This document shows, in pieces, positions 44,113-51,346 of a DNA stretch of 64,000 bases. The DNA lies in assembly GCF_014876185.1 (NCBI RefSeq), contig NZ_JADALJ010000001.1, forward strand, positions 4,031,001 to 4,095,000, written 5' to 3'. The notes beneath the pieces were generated by a model that saw only the letters and a list, made by a program, of their open reading frames with translations, ran no database searches and was not told the origin of the DNA. The stretch is from Rufibacter sp. LB8 (GTDB lineage: Bacteria; Bacteroidota; Bacteroidia; Cytophagales; Hymenobacteraceae). How positions within the stretch are numbered: the stretch's first letter is position 1; each line of letters begins with the position of its first letter. The position numbers and the translations under genes are program-made.

Positions 44113-45096
44113 TTAAACGGCGGCCGCCGCATTTTTCAAGGCCTGCACTAGGGTGTTGGGGCCGAGCTTCAGTTTAAATTGGTTGTGTTCAAACGCCTTC
44201 GCGCCGCGCATGGCAATCTCTGCCGCTTGCTGAAAAGTTGCCTCCGTAGCCGGTTTGCCAGCCAGGAACTGCTCAGCTTCAGATAAGCGCCAGGGTTTAT
44301 GCGCCACGCCGCCCATGGCCAACCTAGCCGATTTGATGGTGCTGCCGTTTAAATCCAGCGCCGCCGCCACAGAAACCAGCGCGAAGGCATAGGAGTTACG
44401 GTCGCGCACTTTGAGGTAATGGACGTTTTTGGTGTAGGGGTTTTCCGGGATGTCTACGGCTGTAATCAATTCGCCTTTATGTAAATTTGTGTGAATGTGC
44501 GGCATGTCGCCGGGCAGGCGGTGGAAGTCCTGGAACGGTATTTTTCTATCGCCCTTGGGGCCAGACACCAACACCACGGCATCTAAGGCCACCAAGGCCA
44601 CATTCATATCTGACGGATTCACCGCGATGCATTTGTCACTGTGCCCGAAGATGGCGTGCATGCGATTGTAGCCTTCCAGCGCGCTGCAACCCGTGCCCGG
44701 CTCCCGTTTGTTGCAGGGCATGGCCGTGTCATAGAAATAAGGGCAACGTACTTGCTGCATCAAATTTCCGCCCACGGTAGCCATGTTTCTGAGTTGGGCA
44801 GAGGCACCGGCATTCAACGCTTGCGCCAGCAAAGGATGCTTTTCCAGAATCAGTTTATCCTCAGACACCGTGCTGTTCAGTGCCAGTGCCCCAATGCGCA
44901 CGTTGTTTTTCTCTTTTTCAATCTTCCGGAGCGGGAGTTTGTTGATGTCCACCAGTCTTTCCGGGTTCAGGACACCGCGCTTCATCAGGTCAATCAGGTT
45001 GGTGCCGCCGGCAATGAACATGGCCGTCTGGTCTTTGTTCACGGTGTCAATGGCCGCTTTCTGCTTGCTGGGCTTTACGTATTGGAACGGTATCAT
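44113..45096 (-). CDS. FAD-binding subunit of a xanthine/aldehyde dehydrogenase
   Basis: 327 residues. An FAD domain of the CO-dehydrogenase flavoprotein type (AMFIAGGTNLIDLMKRGV, ATVGGNLMQQVRCPYFYD). After this comes a cysteine cluster (CPYFYDTAMPCNKREPGTGC) like the [4Fe-4S]-binding loop of PaoB and 4-hydroxybenzoyl-CoA reductase, and later RNSYAFALVSVAAALDL. It passes electrons between the 2Fe-2S subunit and its acceptor. It overlaps the small-subunit gene by 4 nt (ATGA type), so translation is coupled. Confidence 0.92.
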   Translation of the reverse strand: MIPFQYVKPSKQKAAIDTVNKDQTAMFIAGGTNLIDLMKRGVLNPERLVDINKLPLRKIEKEKNNVRIGALALNSTVSEDKLILEKHPLLAQALNAGASAQLRNMATVGGNLMQQVRCPYFYDTAMPCNKREPGTGCSALEGYNRMHAIFGHSDKCIAVNPSDMNVALVALDAVVLVSGPKGDRKIPFQDFHRLPGDMPHIHTNLHKGELITAVDIPENPYTKNVHYLKVRDRNSYAFALVSVAAALDLNGSTIKSARLAMGGVAHKPWRLSEAEQFLAGKPATEATFQQAAEIAMRGAKAFEHNQFKLKLGPNTLVQALKNAAAAV

Positions 45097-45749
45097 AGGT
45101 TCTGCCCTCCGCTTTTAACTTCCTTGATGGCATTGACAATGTTGGGGTAGGCGCCGCACCGGCAGATGTTGCCGCTCATGTATTCGCGTATCTCGTCATC
45201 AGAATTGGCATGGCCTTCTTTAATACAAGCCACCGCAGACATGATTTGCCCCGGTGTGCAGTAGCCGCACTGGAAACCGTCATGCTTGATGAACGCTTCC
45301 TGCATGGGATGGAGTTTGTCGCCATCAGCCAGGCCTTCAATGGTGGTGATTTTTTTCTCGTCCTGCATCACCACTAAAGAAAGGCAAGACAACACGCGCT
45401 CCCCGTCAATGTGCACGGTGCAGGCGCCGCATTGGCCGTAGTCGCAGCCTTTTTTGGTGCCGGTGAGGTTGAGTTGCTCGCGCAGTAAATCCAACACGGT
45501 GGTGCGGGGCTCCACAGAAAGTTTCCGTTTTTTGCCGTTGATGTCCAATGTGATGTTCACTTTCTCAAAAACCGCGGCGACTTTTTCTTCCAACTTCAGG
45601 TCTGCGGCTTTCACGGCCACGCTGGGCGTGAGCGCGAAGGCGGTTAAGATGGAAGATTGCTTTAAAAACAGGCGGCGGGCGTCTGAGAGTTTGGGTTTAT
45701 TTTCTTCGTCCTCTGGCAAAAAGGAATCAGGCGATTGGTTTTGTGGCAT
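45093..45749 (-). CDS. Tat-exported [2Fe-2S] subunit of a xanthine/aldehyde dehydrogenase
   Basis: 218 residues. A twin-arginine motif (ARRLFLKQSSILTAFALTPS at about 25-44) marks Tat export, so the complex is periplasmic as for PaoABC. Then a plant-type ferredoxin domain (CDYGQCGACTVHIDGERVLSC) and a helical [2Fe-2S] domain (CGYCTPGQIMSAVACI ... CRCGAYPNIV). The other two subunits have no signals of their own and would ride out with this one. First gene of the three-gene operon; the start is chosen by the Tat signal. Divergent from the GNAT gene. Confidence 0.92.
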   Translation of the reverse strand: MPQNQSPDSFLPEDEENKPKLSDARRLFLKQSSILTAFALTPSVAVKAADLKLEEKVAAVFEKVNITLDINGKKRKLSVEPRTTVLDLLREQLNLTGTKKGCDYGQCGACTVHIDGERVLSCLSLVVMQDEKKITTIEGLADGDKLHPMQEAFIKHDGFQCGYCTPGQIMSAVACIKEGHANSDDEIREYMSGNICRCGAYPNIVNAIKEVKSGGQNL

Positions 45750-45859
45750 ATTTATAGATTACGCTAAGTGCAATAGGTGCAATGGTAAGTATACGCAAGC
45801 GGCGAATTAGATGCAGTCTAAATTAAGGCATTCAGCCCGAAAATAGATGTACGTACAAA

Positions 45860-45901
45860 CCCGTTTTCAGGCTCATTTCCAGAAATGAAGCCAAAAACAG
45901 G
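45860..45901. repeat. P-palindrome copy 18 of 30
   Basis: CCCGTTTTCAGGCTCATTT-CCAG-AAATGAAGCCAAAAACAGG, mixed arms, in a divergent promoter region. Confidence 0.85.
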
Positions 45902-45974
45902 AATCACGTTCGCAGAGGCATACAAATTCTTATAAACGTCTACCGTATCTTTGGCATCGCTTAAAAAGAAAATC

Positions 45975-46508
45975 ATGCCCGCTTTCCCTGCTGAGAACGT
46001 CACTTTCAGAATCGCCACCGCCCAAGACGCCAACCTGTTAGCTGACCTGGGTTGGCGCACGTTTGAGGAAACCTTCGCGCCGCACAACACCAATGAAGAC
46101 ATGGATGCCTTTCACCCCACCATGTACGCACCCGCACGGCAAGCCGAAGAACTGGCAGATCCCAAGACTCAGTTCATCATTGCGGAAAGTAATAATGAAG
46201 CCGTTGCCTACGTGAAATGGAACTGGGACGAAGCCCCGAATGAGATTTCCGGCGAAAGACCGTTCCAGATAAGCCGACTGTATCTGCTGCAGGCCTTTAC
46301 CGGCAAAGGATTGGGCGATGCTCTGATGCAAAAAAGCCTGGACAAAGCCCGCGAGAACGGCCATGACGTGATCTGGCTCACCGTCTGGGAAAGCAACCAC
46401 CGCGCCATCCGGTTCTACCAGAAATATGGGTTTGCGTTTGCCGGGGAATTGACCTTTGTCTTGGGCCAGGACGTGCAGCGTGATTTATACATGCAGCGGG
46501 CGGTGTAG
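45975..46508 (+). CDS. GNAT-family N-acetyltransferase
   Basis: 177 residues from the chosen ATG (MPAFPAENVTFRIATAQDANLLADLG); an upstream Met would add eight residues. The GNAT fold is clear: ISRLYLLQAFTGKGLGDALMQKSLDKARENGHDVIWLTVWESNHRAIRFYQKYGF, with the acetyl-CoA loop (Q/F-TGKGLG) and NHRAIRFYQK motif B. The substrate is unknown; such enzymes acetylate amino groups of small molecules or proteins. REP R3 follows 3 nt after the stop. Confidence 0.92.
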   Translation: MPAFPAENVTFRIATAQDANLLADLGWRTFEETFAPHNTNEDMDAFHPTMYAPARQAEELADPKTQFIIAESNNEAVAYVKWNWDEAPNEISGERPFQISRLYLLQAFTGKGLGDALMQKSLDKARENGHDVIWLTVWESNHRAIRFYQKYGFAFAGELTFVLGQDVQRDLYMQRAV

Positions 46509-46511
46509 TTG

Positions 46512-46562
46512 GCGCAGACGCTCGCAGGTCTTGCAGACGCTACGAGGTCTTTTGAGCGGGCG
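46512..46562 (-). repeat. RAYT-type REP, copy R3 (left flank of transposase)
   Basis: Reads on the minus strand CGCTCAAAAGACCTCGTAGC, then GTCTGCAAGACCTGCGAGCG; equal to R4 in opposite orientation. It lies 3 nt from the transposase stop. Confidence 0.9.
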
Positions 46563-46565
46563 TCA

Positions 46566-47177
46566 TTACAGTTCGTCTTCTTCTATTAAAGGGGTAATGG
46601 AGCGAAAGTCAGTAAGTTCTTGGTGGAATCTTTCCAATTGATTTTTTCCTCCAAACCATTCAAGAACTGTGTCTCGCTCAAGGGTAGTTTGTTTTTTAGA
46701 TAAGAGGCTATGGTAAGAGGAGTAAGGCCATTCTTTGAAGTCTTGGATTAGCCCGTGATGCTGCGGGTTGAAATGAATGTAGAAAATCAGTCTGGTGAAA
46801 TATGCTTCAGAAGTGACCTCTTTTCTTCTGAAGCGCTTTTGAAACAGACTGTCTGCTCGGCCATAGCGGGTATTCAATGCTTTGGTAAATGCATTTAGCA
46901 AATGTCCCCATTGCCTATGAATGTTAACTGGTAAGAGTTCTTGATTCTGTTCACTTTGTTTAAATAGGTTTTCTGCTCCCTTTACCTGAATCAGGAAATG
47001 CACATGATTTGGTAATAGACAATAGCAATACGTATGTACAAACGGCGCAACATATTTTCGGTATAATTGCAGAAAGTAATAATAGCTTTCCTGATTCACG
47101 AAAACAGTTTCGCTGTTATTGCCCCTTGTATAGACATGATAGAACTTACAAGGCACTAACTCATTTGTCTTCTGCAT
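46566..47177 (-). mobile_element. REP-associated tyrosine transposase (RAYT, TnpA_REP/Y1_Tnp)
   Basis: A 203-residue coding gene of the HUH Y1 superfamily. Seen: YHVYTRGNNSETVF near the start, the metal-binding HUH motif LLPNHVHFLIQV (HVH at 58-60), KRFRRKEV, and LIFYIHFNPQHHGLIQ with the probable catalytic Tyr133, then WPYSSYHSLL. RAYTs are single-copy domesticated or semi-mobile enzymes that cut and spread REP sequences; they are not classical IS transposases. It sits between two REPs in inverted orientation (R3, R4), the expected RAYT locus structure. The gene is intact. The small host range of such genes means the REPs here are its likely substrates. Confidence 0.92.
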
Positions 47178-47200
47178 CTACACTTATACGAAAAGCAAAA

Positions 47201-47252
47201 GCGCTAGCTCAAAAGACCTCGTAGCGTCTGCAAGACCTGCGAGCGTCTGTGC
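47201..47252 (+). repeat. RAYT-type REP, copy R4 (right flank of transposase)
   Basis: GCGCTAGCTCAAAAGACCTC, then GTAGCGTCTGCAAGACCTGC, then GAGCGTCTGTG. It starts 24 nt upstream of the transposase start codon and is the mirror of R3. Stem CTCGTAG...CTGCGAG has one wobble. Confidence 0.9.
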
Positions 47253-47260
47253 CAACATCG

Positions 47261-49513
47261 TTATACCACCAACAGCCCTCGTTCCCTTAACTCCAGCCAG
47301 GTATCGGTAATCAGGAATTCCTGGAAGGTGAATTGCTGGTCTTCGGGGTAATCTGCGGCTAGGTCTTTCAAGAGAAACTTGGTGCCGTAATCTTCTGACA
47401 ACCGTTTGAGCCAGGTGTGCAACCATTGGCCAATTTCGGGCGAGGTTTTGATTTCGTATTCCTCGGTTTTTTCGGTGAAGGTGAGCAGGGCATTGTGAAA
47501 CGTGCGGCCTTTCTTCGTTTTCATTTCCACCGATAGCTCCGGGGCATTTCCCAACCACAGCACGCGCAGATTCAGCTTCTCGGAATCTGGTTTACCAATG
47601 GCTTCTACCGCCTGGGCAATCATGTTCTTGGGAAGCGAAACACGCGGCACCTTGAAATCAAACCAGAAGGAAAGCGGTTCCTCCAACCCGATGCCGTGCA
47701 TGTAATTGTACAGCGCTTTTGCCAAACCTGCGCCGTAAAGTTCATGATCAGCGCCCTGCGGGTCTTCGTGCCAAAGGTCATTATCGGCGAACAAGCCGGG
47801 CTCGGGGCCAACTTTCACCACGCCGTATTTCTCAGGGTTCTTGCCGACGGGGCTGTGCGCGGTCATGGAGAAGCGGTGCCAGTAACCACTCTGAATCACG
47901 TTCTGGGCAAACAACTGCCGCACCACTTCCAAGGAGTCAATGGTCTCTTGCGCGGTTTGCGTAGGGAAACCGTACATCAGATACGCGTGTACCATAATGC
48001 CGGCGGCGGTGAAATCTCGGGTCACTCTGGCCACCTGCGCAATGCTCACGCCTTTCTCCATCTTCGCCAATAATCTGTCTGAGGCCACTTCCAATCCACC
48101 AGACACAGCAATGCAACCACTTTCAGCCAGCAGGCGGCACAGGTCAGCGGAGAAGGTTTTTTCAAACCGAATGTTTCCCCACCAGGTTATTTTCACGCCG
48201 CGGCGAAGCAATTCAATGGCTAAATCACGCAGGGCCAGCGGCGGCGCGGCTTCATCCACAAAATGGAAACCGGTCTGGCCAGTCTGCCCGATAATCTGCT
48301 CAATGCGGTCTACCAGCAAGGCTGCCGGAGCCGTTTCGTAGCGCGAAATATAGTCTAGCGTGATGTCACAGAAGGAGCAGCGTTTCCAGTAGCAGCCGTG
48401 CGCAATAGTCAGTTTGTTCCAGCGGCCGTCAGACCAGAGGCGGTGCATGGGGTTGAGCACTTCCACCACGCTCAGGTACTCGTGGATTTTCAGATCAGAA
48501 TAATCAGGGGTGCCTACTTCTATGTGCGGAATATCTGGGTCGGTGGCGCCGTTGATGTACTGGACTTCGCCGTTCTGCAGCAGGAAGGTGCGCTGCAATT
48601 GTTCCACGTGACGCTGGCCCTGGAAGTATTCCAGCAGCTTGAGCCACGGGCCTTCGCCGTCATCCAAAGTGATAAAATCGATGTACTTGAAAATGCGGGG
48701 CTCGCGCAGACTCCGGAGTTCTGTATTTGGGTAGCCGCCGCCCATCAGCGTTTTCACCAACGGGTATTTCTGTTTAATCAACTGCGCCAATCGTAACGCG
48801 CCGTACAGGTTGCCGGGGAACGGAACCGAGAAACCCACTACATCGGGCCCAACTTCCTGCATGCGCTCGTCCAAAATATCCAACAGCAGTTGGTCTACTA
48901 GGTTGGGCGGGGTTTGCAGCTCGTTTTCCAGTGGGTCAAAGGAAGTGGCGCTCATGGCCAATTTATCGGCGTAGCGACTAAAGCCGAAGTGCGGGCAGAC
49001 GGTTTCTTTGATTAAATCAGCGAGGTCTTCTAAGTACAGCGTGGCCAAATGGCGGGCTTTGTCAGAGATTCCCATCGTCCCGAAGGCTTCCTCCAAATCT
49101 GCCAATTGCAGGAATCTACTCGCCTCCGGCAGAAAGGAGCCCATGGCGATGGGATGGGCCAAGGTGCTGTCTTTTCCCTGCAAAAACTTAATGACTGGCT
49201 CAATAGTGTCCAGATACGACTTCCGCAGCCGTACCATGCGTTGGCTGTTGTCTGACAGTTCATAGGTGCCATCCAGAATAGCCTGAAAAACCTGACTTAA
49301 ACCGCGTCTGGAGAACAAACGCAACACCAATTCCAACCCGAAATCTGCCTGCGTTACGTCAAACCCGCGCCCGCGCAGAAAGCCTTTGATATAGGCCGTA
49401 GCGGGGTAAGGCGTGTTGAGCTGCGTAAGCGGCGGCGTGATCAGCAGGATTTTGGGCGAAGCAGTCAAAGGAAAGAAGTTTGGGCAAAGATACGACAAAC
49501 AGTGCTGAATCAT
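47261..49513 (-). CDS. B12-binding radical SAM protein
   Basis: About 750 residues from the chosen ATG (MIQHCLSYLCP); an upstream Met at 49573 lies inside palindrome copy 19, so it is not used. N-terminal KILLITPPLTQLNTPYPATAYIKGFL begins a B12-binding-like domain, continuing with VVGFSVPFPGNLYGALRLAQLI and TLMGGGYPNTELR. The radical SAM domain has the cluster motif GCYWKRCSFCD (Cys-x4-Cys-x2-Cys spacing, longer than the common Cys-x3-Cys-x2-Cys), HFVDEAAPP and SGGLEVASDRLLAKMEKG. Such proteins perform methylations or rearrangements on unknown substrates; no product or peptide gene is near. The C-terminal ~150 residues are family-specific. Confidence 0.85.
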   Translation of the reverse strand: MIQHCLSYLCPNFFPLTASPKILLITPPLTQLNTPYPATAYIKGFLRGRGFDVTQADFGLELVLRLFSRRGLSQVFQAILDGTYELSDNSQRMVRLRKSYLDTIEPVIKFLQGKDSTLAHPIAMGSFLPEASRFLQLADLEEAFGTMGISDKARHLATLYLEDLADLIKETVCPHFGFSRYADKLAMSATSFDPLENELQTPPNLVDQLLLDILDERMQEVGPDVVGFSVPFPGNLYGALRLAQLIKQKYPLVKTLMGGGYPNTELRSLREPRIFKYIDFITLDDGEGPWLKLLEYFQGQRHVEQLQRTFLLQNGEVQYINGATDPDIPHIEVGTPDYSDLKIHEYLSVVEVLNPMHRLWSDGRWNKLTIAHGCYWKRCSFCDITLDYISRYETAPAALLVDRIEQIIGQTGQTGFHFVDEAAPPLALRDLAIELLRRGVKITWWGNIRFEKTFSADLCRLLAESGCIAVSGGLEVASDRLLAKMEKGVSIAQVARVTRDFTAAGIMVHAYLMYGFPTQTAQETIDSLEVVRQLFAQNVIQSGYWHRFSMTAHSPVGKNPEKYGVVKVGPEPGLFADNDLWHEDPQGADHELYGAGLAKALYNYMHGIGLEEPLSFWFDFKVPRVSLPKNMIAQAVEAIGKPDSEKLNLRVLWLGNAPELSVEMKTKKGRTFHNALLTFTEKTEEYEIKTSPEIGQWLHTWLKRLSEDYGTKFLLKDLAADYPEDQQFTFQEFLITDTWLELRERGLLVV

Positions 49514-49540
49514 GCGTCCAGCGTCTTTGTTTAGGATAAG

Positions 49541-49578
49541 CGTTTTCGGGCTCGTTTCCGGAAATGAAGCCAAAAACG
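49541..49578. repeat. P-palindrome copy 19 of 30
   Basis: CGTTTTCGGGCTCGTTT-CCGG-AAATGAAGCCAAAAACG, mixed arms, just before the radical SAM gene start. Its complement on the minus strand opens a frame that runs into the gene. Confidence 0.85.
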
Positions 49579-49670
49579 GAAAGTAGACGCACGCAAAATA
49601 GAAACAGTGGGGCGCTGCTTTGAGTTCTCCTCCTTTGAAATGGAATTTTCATCTGTTTTTCCTCTGGATA

Positions 49671-49720
49671 GCGCTTGATCATAAGACCTCGTAGCGTGCG
49701 CAGCTCCTACGAGTGTCTCT
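49671..49720 (+). repeat. RAYT-type REP, copy R5 (single)
   Basis: GCGCTTGATCATAAGACCTC, then GTAGCGTGCGCAGCTCCTAC, then GAGTGTCTCT, close to R2. No inverted partner nearby. Confidence 0.8.
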
Positions 49721-49746
49721 GTCAGGAACCGCTGAAATATTAGAAT

Positions 49747-49768
49747 GACCTCACAGGTTTCTGCAACC
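49747..49768 (+). repeat. GACCTCACAGGTTT hairpin family, half copy
   Basis: GACCTCACAGGTTTCTGCAACC is the left half of the hairpin at 51260, without a right arm. Confidence 0.5.
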
Positions 49769-49789
49769 AGATAGGTCTAGCCCATCTTT

Positions 49790-49830
49790 CCTGTTTTCGC
49801 CTTCATTTCTGGAAACGAAGCCAAAAACGC
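49790..49830. repeat. P-palindrome copy 20 of 30
   Basis: CCTGTTTTCGCCTTCATTT-CTGG-AAACGAAGCCAAAAACGC. The 49514-50125 gap (612 bp) holds copies 19 and 20, R5, the half hairpin and the inverted repeat at 50037; the rest shows nothing. Confidence 0.8.
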
Positions 49831-50036
49831 AAGCGGCTCTTTCCTAAGAACTGAAAGACTTAAGGAAGTTGATTGGAATTTTTTTAGAAAACGGCAGGTC
49901 TGGCGGCATTGGGAGAATAAATAGCGGGAAGATAAGTTCTTGAAATTGAGTAAAAAACCTTTAGTTATAGGGAAGGAGATTCTACTGCGTTAACAGGAAT
50001 TACAGTATTTAAACGGGAACAAAGGTCAGTAGAAGT

Positions 50037-50095
50037 CGTTTTAAATCATCAATACAAACGCTTTCATACCTCTAGTTTAGAATGATTTAAAAGCG
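50037..50095. promoter_or_regulatory. Inverted repeat upstream of the manganese catalase
   Basis: CGTTTTAAATCAT at 50037-50049 and ATGATTTAAAAGCG at 50082-50095 are complementary except for one inserted base, with a 32-nt spacer. It is 30 nt before the ATG. Could be a two-site operator for a stress regulator; no factor can be named. Confidence 0.4.
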
Positions 50096-50125
50096 CTTAA
50101 GTTTAATCCCCCTAAAGCTACCAAC

Positions 50126-51100
50126 ATGTTCCATCACGTTAAAGACCTTCAGTTTAATGCCCGGGTTTCTAAGCCAGACCCACGCTTCGCCACATTGCTG
50201 CTAGAGCAGTTTGGCGGCGAGAACGGCGAATTGGCGGCAGCCATGCAGTATTTCAGTCAGGCATTTGCCGCGAAGCAGCCTTTCCCAGACAAGTATGACC
50301 TGCTAATGGACATCGCCACGGAGGAGTTCAGTCACCTGGAGATTGTGGGCGCCACCATCCAAATGCTTCTGAAAGGCGTGAACGGCGAGTTGAAAGACGC
50401 CGCTGACCAATCTGAAATCATGGGCGTGCTAGACGGAAAAGCGGCCAAGGAGAACATCATCCACCAAGCCATGTCCAACCCGCAGTTTGGGGTGCTGAGC
50501 GGTGGCGGCCCCAGGTTGACCAACAGCCAGGGCGTTCCGTGGTGTGCTTCTTATATCCATTCCAACGGTGATTTAACGGTAGATTTGCGCTCCAACATTG
50601 CGTCTGAGTCACGCGCCAAACTGGTGTATGAATACCTGATGCAGTTCACCGATGACCCGTATGTGAAAGAAACGCTGTCATTTTTGATGACCCGCGAGGT
50701 GGCGCACTTTGAGATGTTCCAGGCGGCCTTGTCTACCATTGAACCCAACTATCCGCCGGGCGTGTTGCAGGCCGACCCGCGTTTCACGAACCAATACTTC
50801 AACCTATCTCAACCCGACAGTGCCCGCGGCCCGTGGAACGAAGGCGAAATGCCGATCAGCCCTAAAAGCTGGGATTACATTGAAGAGCCACTGGCCCACG
50901 TAAAAGAAACCCAAGGTTTGCAGGAGCGCGACAAAGCCATTGAAAAGGAAATGAAGCTTACTGAGAAACTGAACAAAGAACTCAGCAAAGTTAAAAGCGC
51001 TGAAATCACCACCGCTGAGCCGAAAGGCGTTGCCCAATGGAGCAGCTACGGCGCTACAGAAGACGGTGAGAAGAAAGGAAAAGACAGCAGTAAGTCTTAG
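50126..51100 (+). CDS. Manganese catalase
   Basis: 324 residues. Removes H2O2 with a di-manganese centre instead of heme. The ferritin-like helices carry the metal ligands: LEQFGGENGELAAAMQYFSQAF, LLMDIATEEFSHLEIVGATIQML and LMTREVAHFEMFQAALS. The N-terminus MFHHVKDLQFNARV is typical. The C-terminus is an extra Lys/Glu-rich tail of about 50 residues. No secretion signal. It stands alone with a terminator at 51123 and an inverted repeat in its promoter region. Confidence 0.94.
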   Translation: MFHHVKDLQFNARVSKPDPRFATLLLEQFGGENGELAAAMQYFSQAFAAKQPFPDKYDLLMDIATEEFSHLEIVGATIQMLLKGVNGELKDAADQSEIMGVLDGKAAKENIIHQAMSNPQFGVLSGGGPRLTNSQGVPWCASYIHSNGDLTVDLRSNIASESRAKLVYEYLMQFTDDPYVKETLSFLMTREVAHFEMFQAALSTIEPNYPPGVLQADPRFTNQYFNLSQPDSARGPWNEGEMPISPKSWDYIEEPLAHVKETQGLQERDKAIEKEMKLTEKLNKELSKVKSAEITTAEPKGVAQWSSYGATEDGEKKGKDSSKS

Positions 51101-51122
51101 ATTCTTTACAATAAATAAGGTG

Positions 51123-51164
51123 AAAATCGGCTGTCAGGTGTTAAATCTGGCAGCCGATTTTTTG
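51123..51164 (+). terminator. Terminator of the catalase gene
   Basis: AAAATCGGCTG-CAG...CTG-CAGCCGATTTTTT, stem of 11 bp with an added inner CAG/CTG. Confidence 0.88.
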
Positions 51165-51259
51165 TTTGTTCCTTAGAGTAGGAAATGAAGAAGCCGAATA
51201 AATTCCCAAGCCTATTATCATTTATAAAACGGCAAGCATCTAGGTGCGCCACAAAAAAA

Positions 51260-51291
51260 GTCCTCACAGGTTTCTAAAACCTGTGAGGACT
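51260..51291. repeat. CCTCACAGGTTT hairpin
   Basis: GTCCTCACAGGTTT-CTAA-AACCTGTGAGGAC, a perfect 13-bp stem. A related hairpin is, from memory, found in many Bacteroidota genomes; a half copy is at 49747. It may be a second REP family. Confidence 0.7.
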
Positions 51292-51300
51292 GCATCATCT

Positions 51301-51346
51301 TTTCCGTTTTTGGCTTCATTTCTGAAAACGAGCCCGAAAACGGAAA
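51301..51346. repeat. P-palindrome copy 21 of 30
   Basis: TTTCCGTTTTTGGCTTCATTT with ...AACGAGCCCGAAAACGGAAA. The outer stem is extended to TTTCCG/CGGAAA, inner arms mixed. It directly abuts the TAA of the barrel gene at 51347. Confidence 0.9.

Noticed and set aside
49514-49573. Upstream extension of the radical SAM gene
   Set aside because: The extra residues come from palindrome copy 19 (ASFPETSPKT). A Met at 49513 outside the element is a better start.
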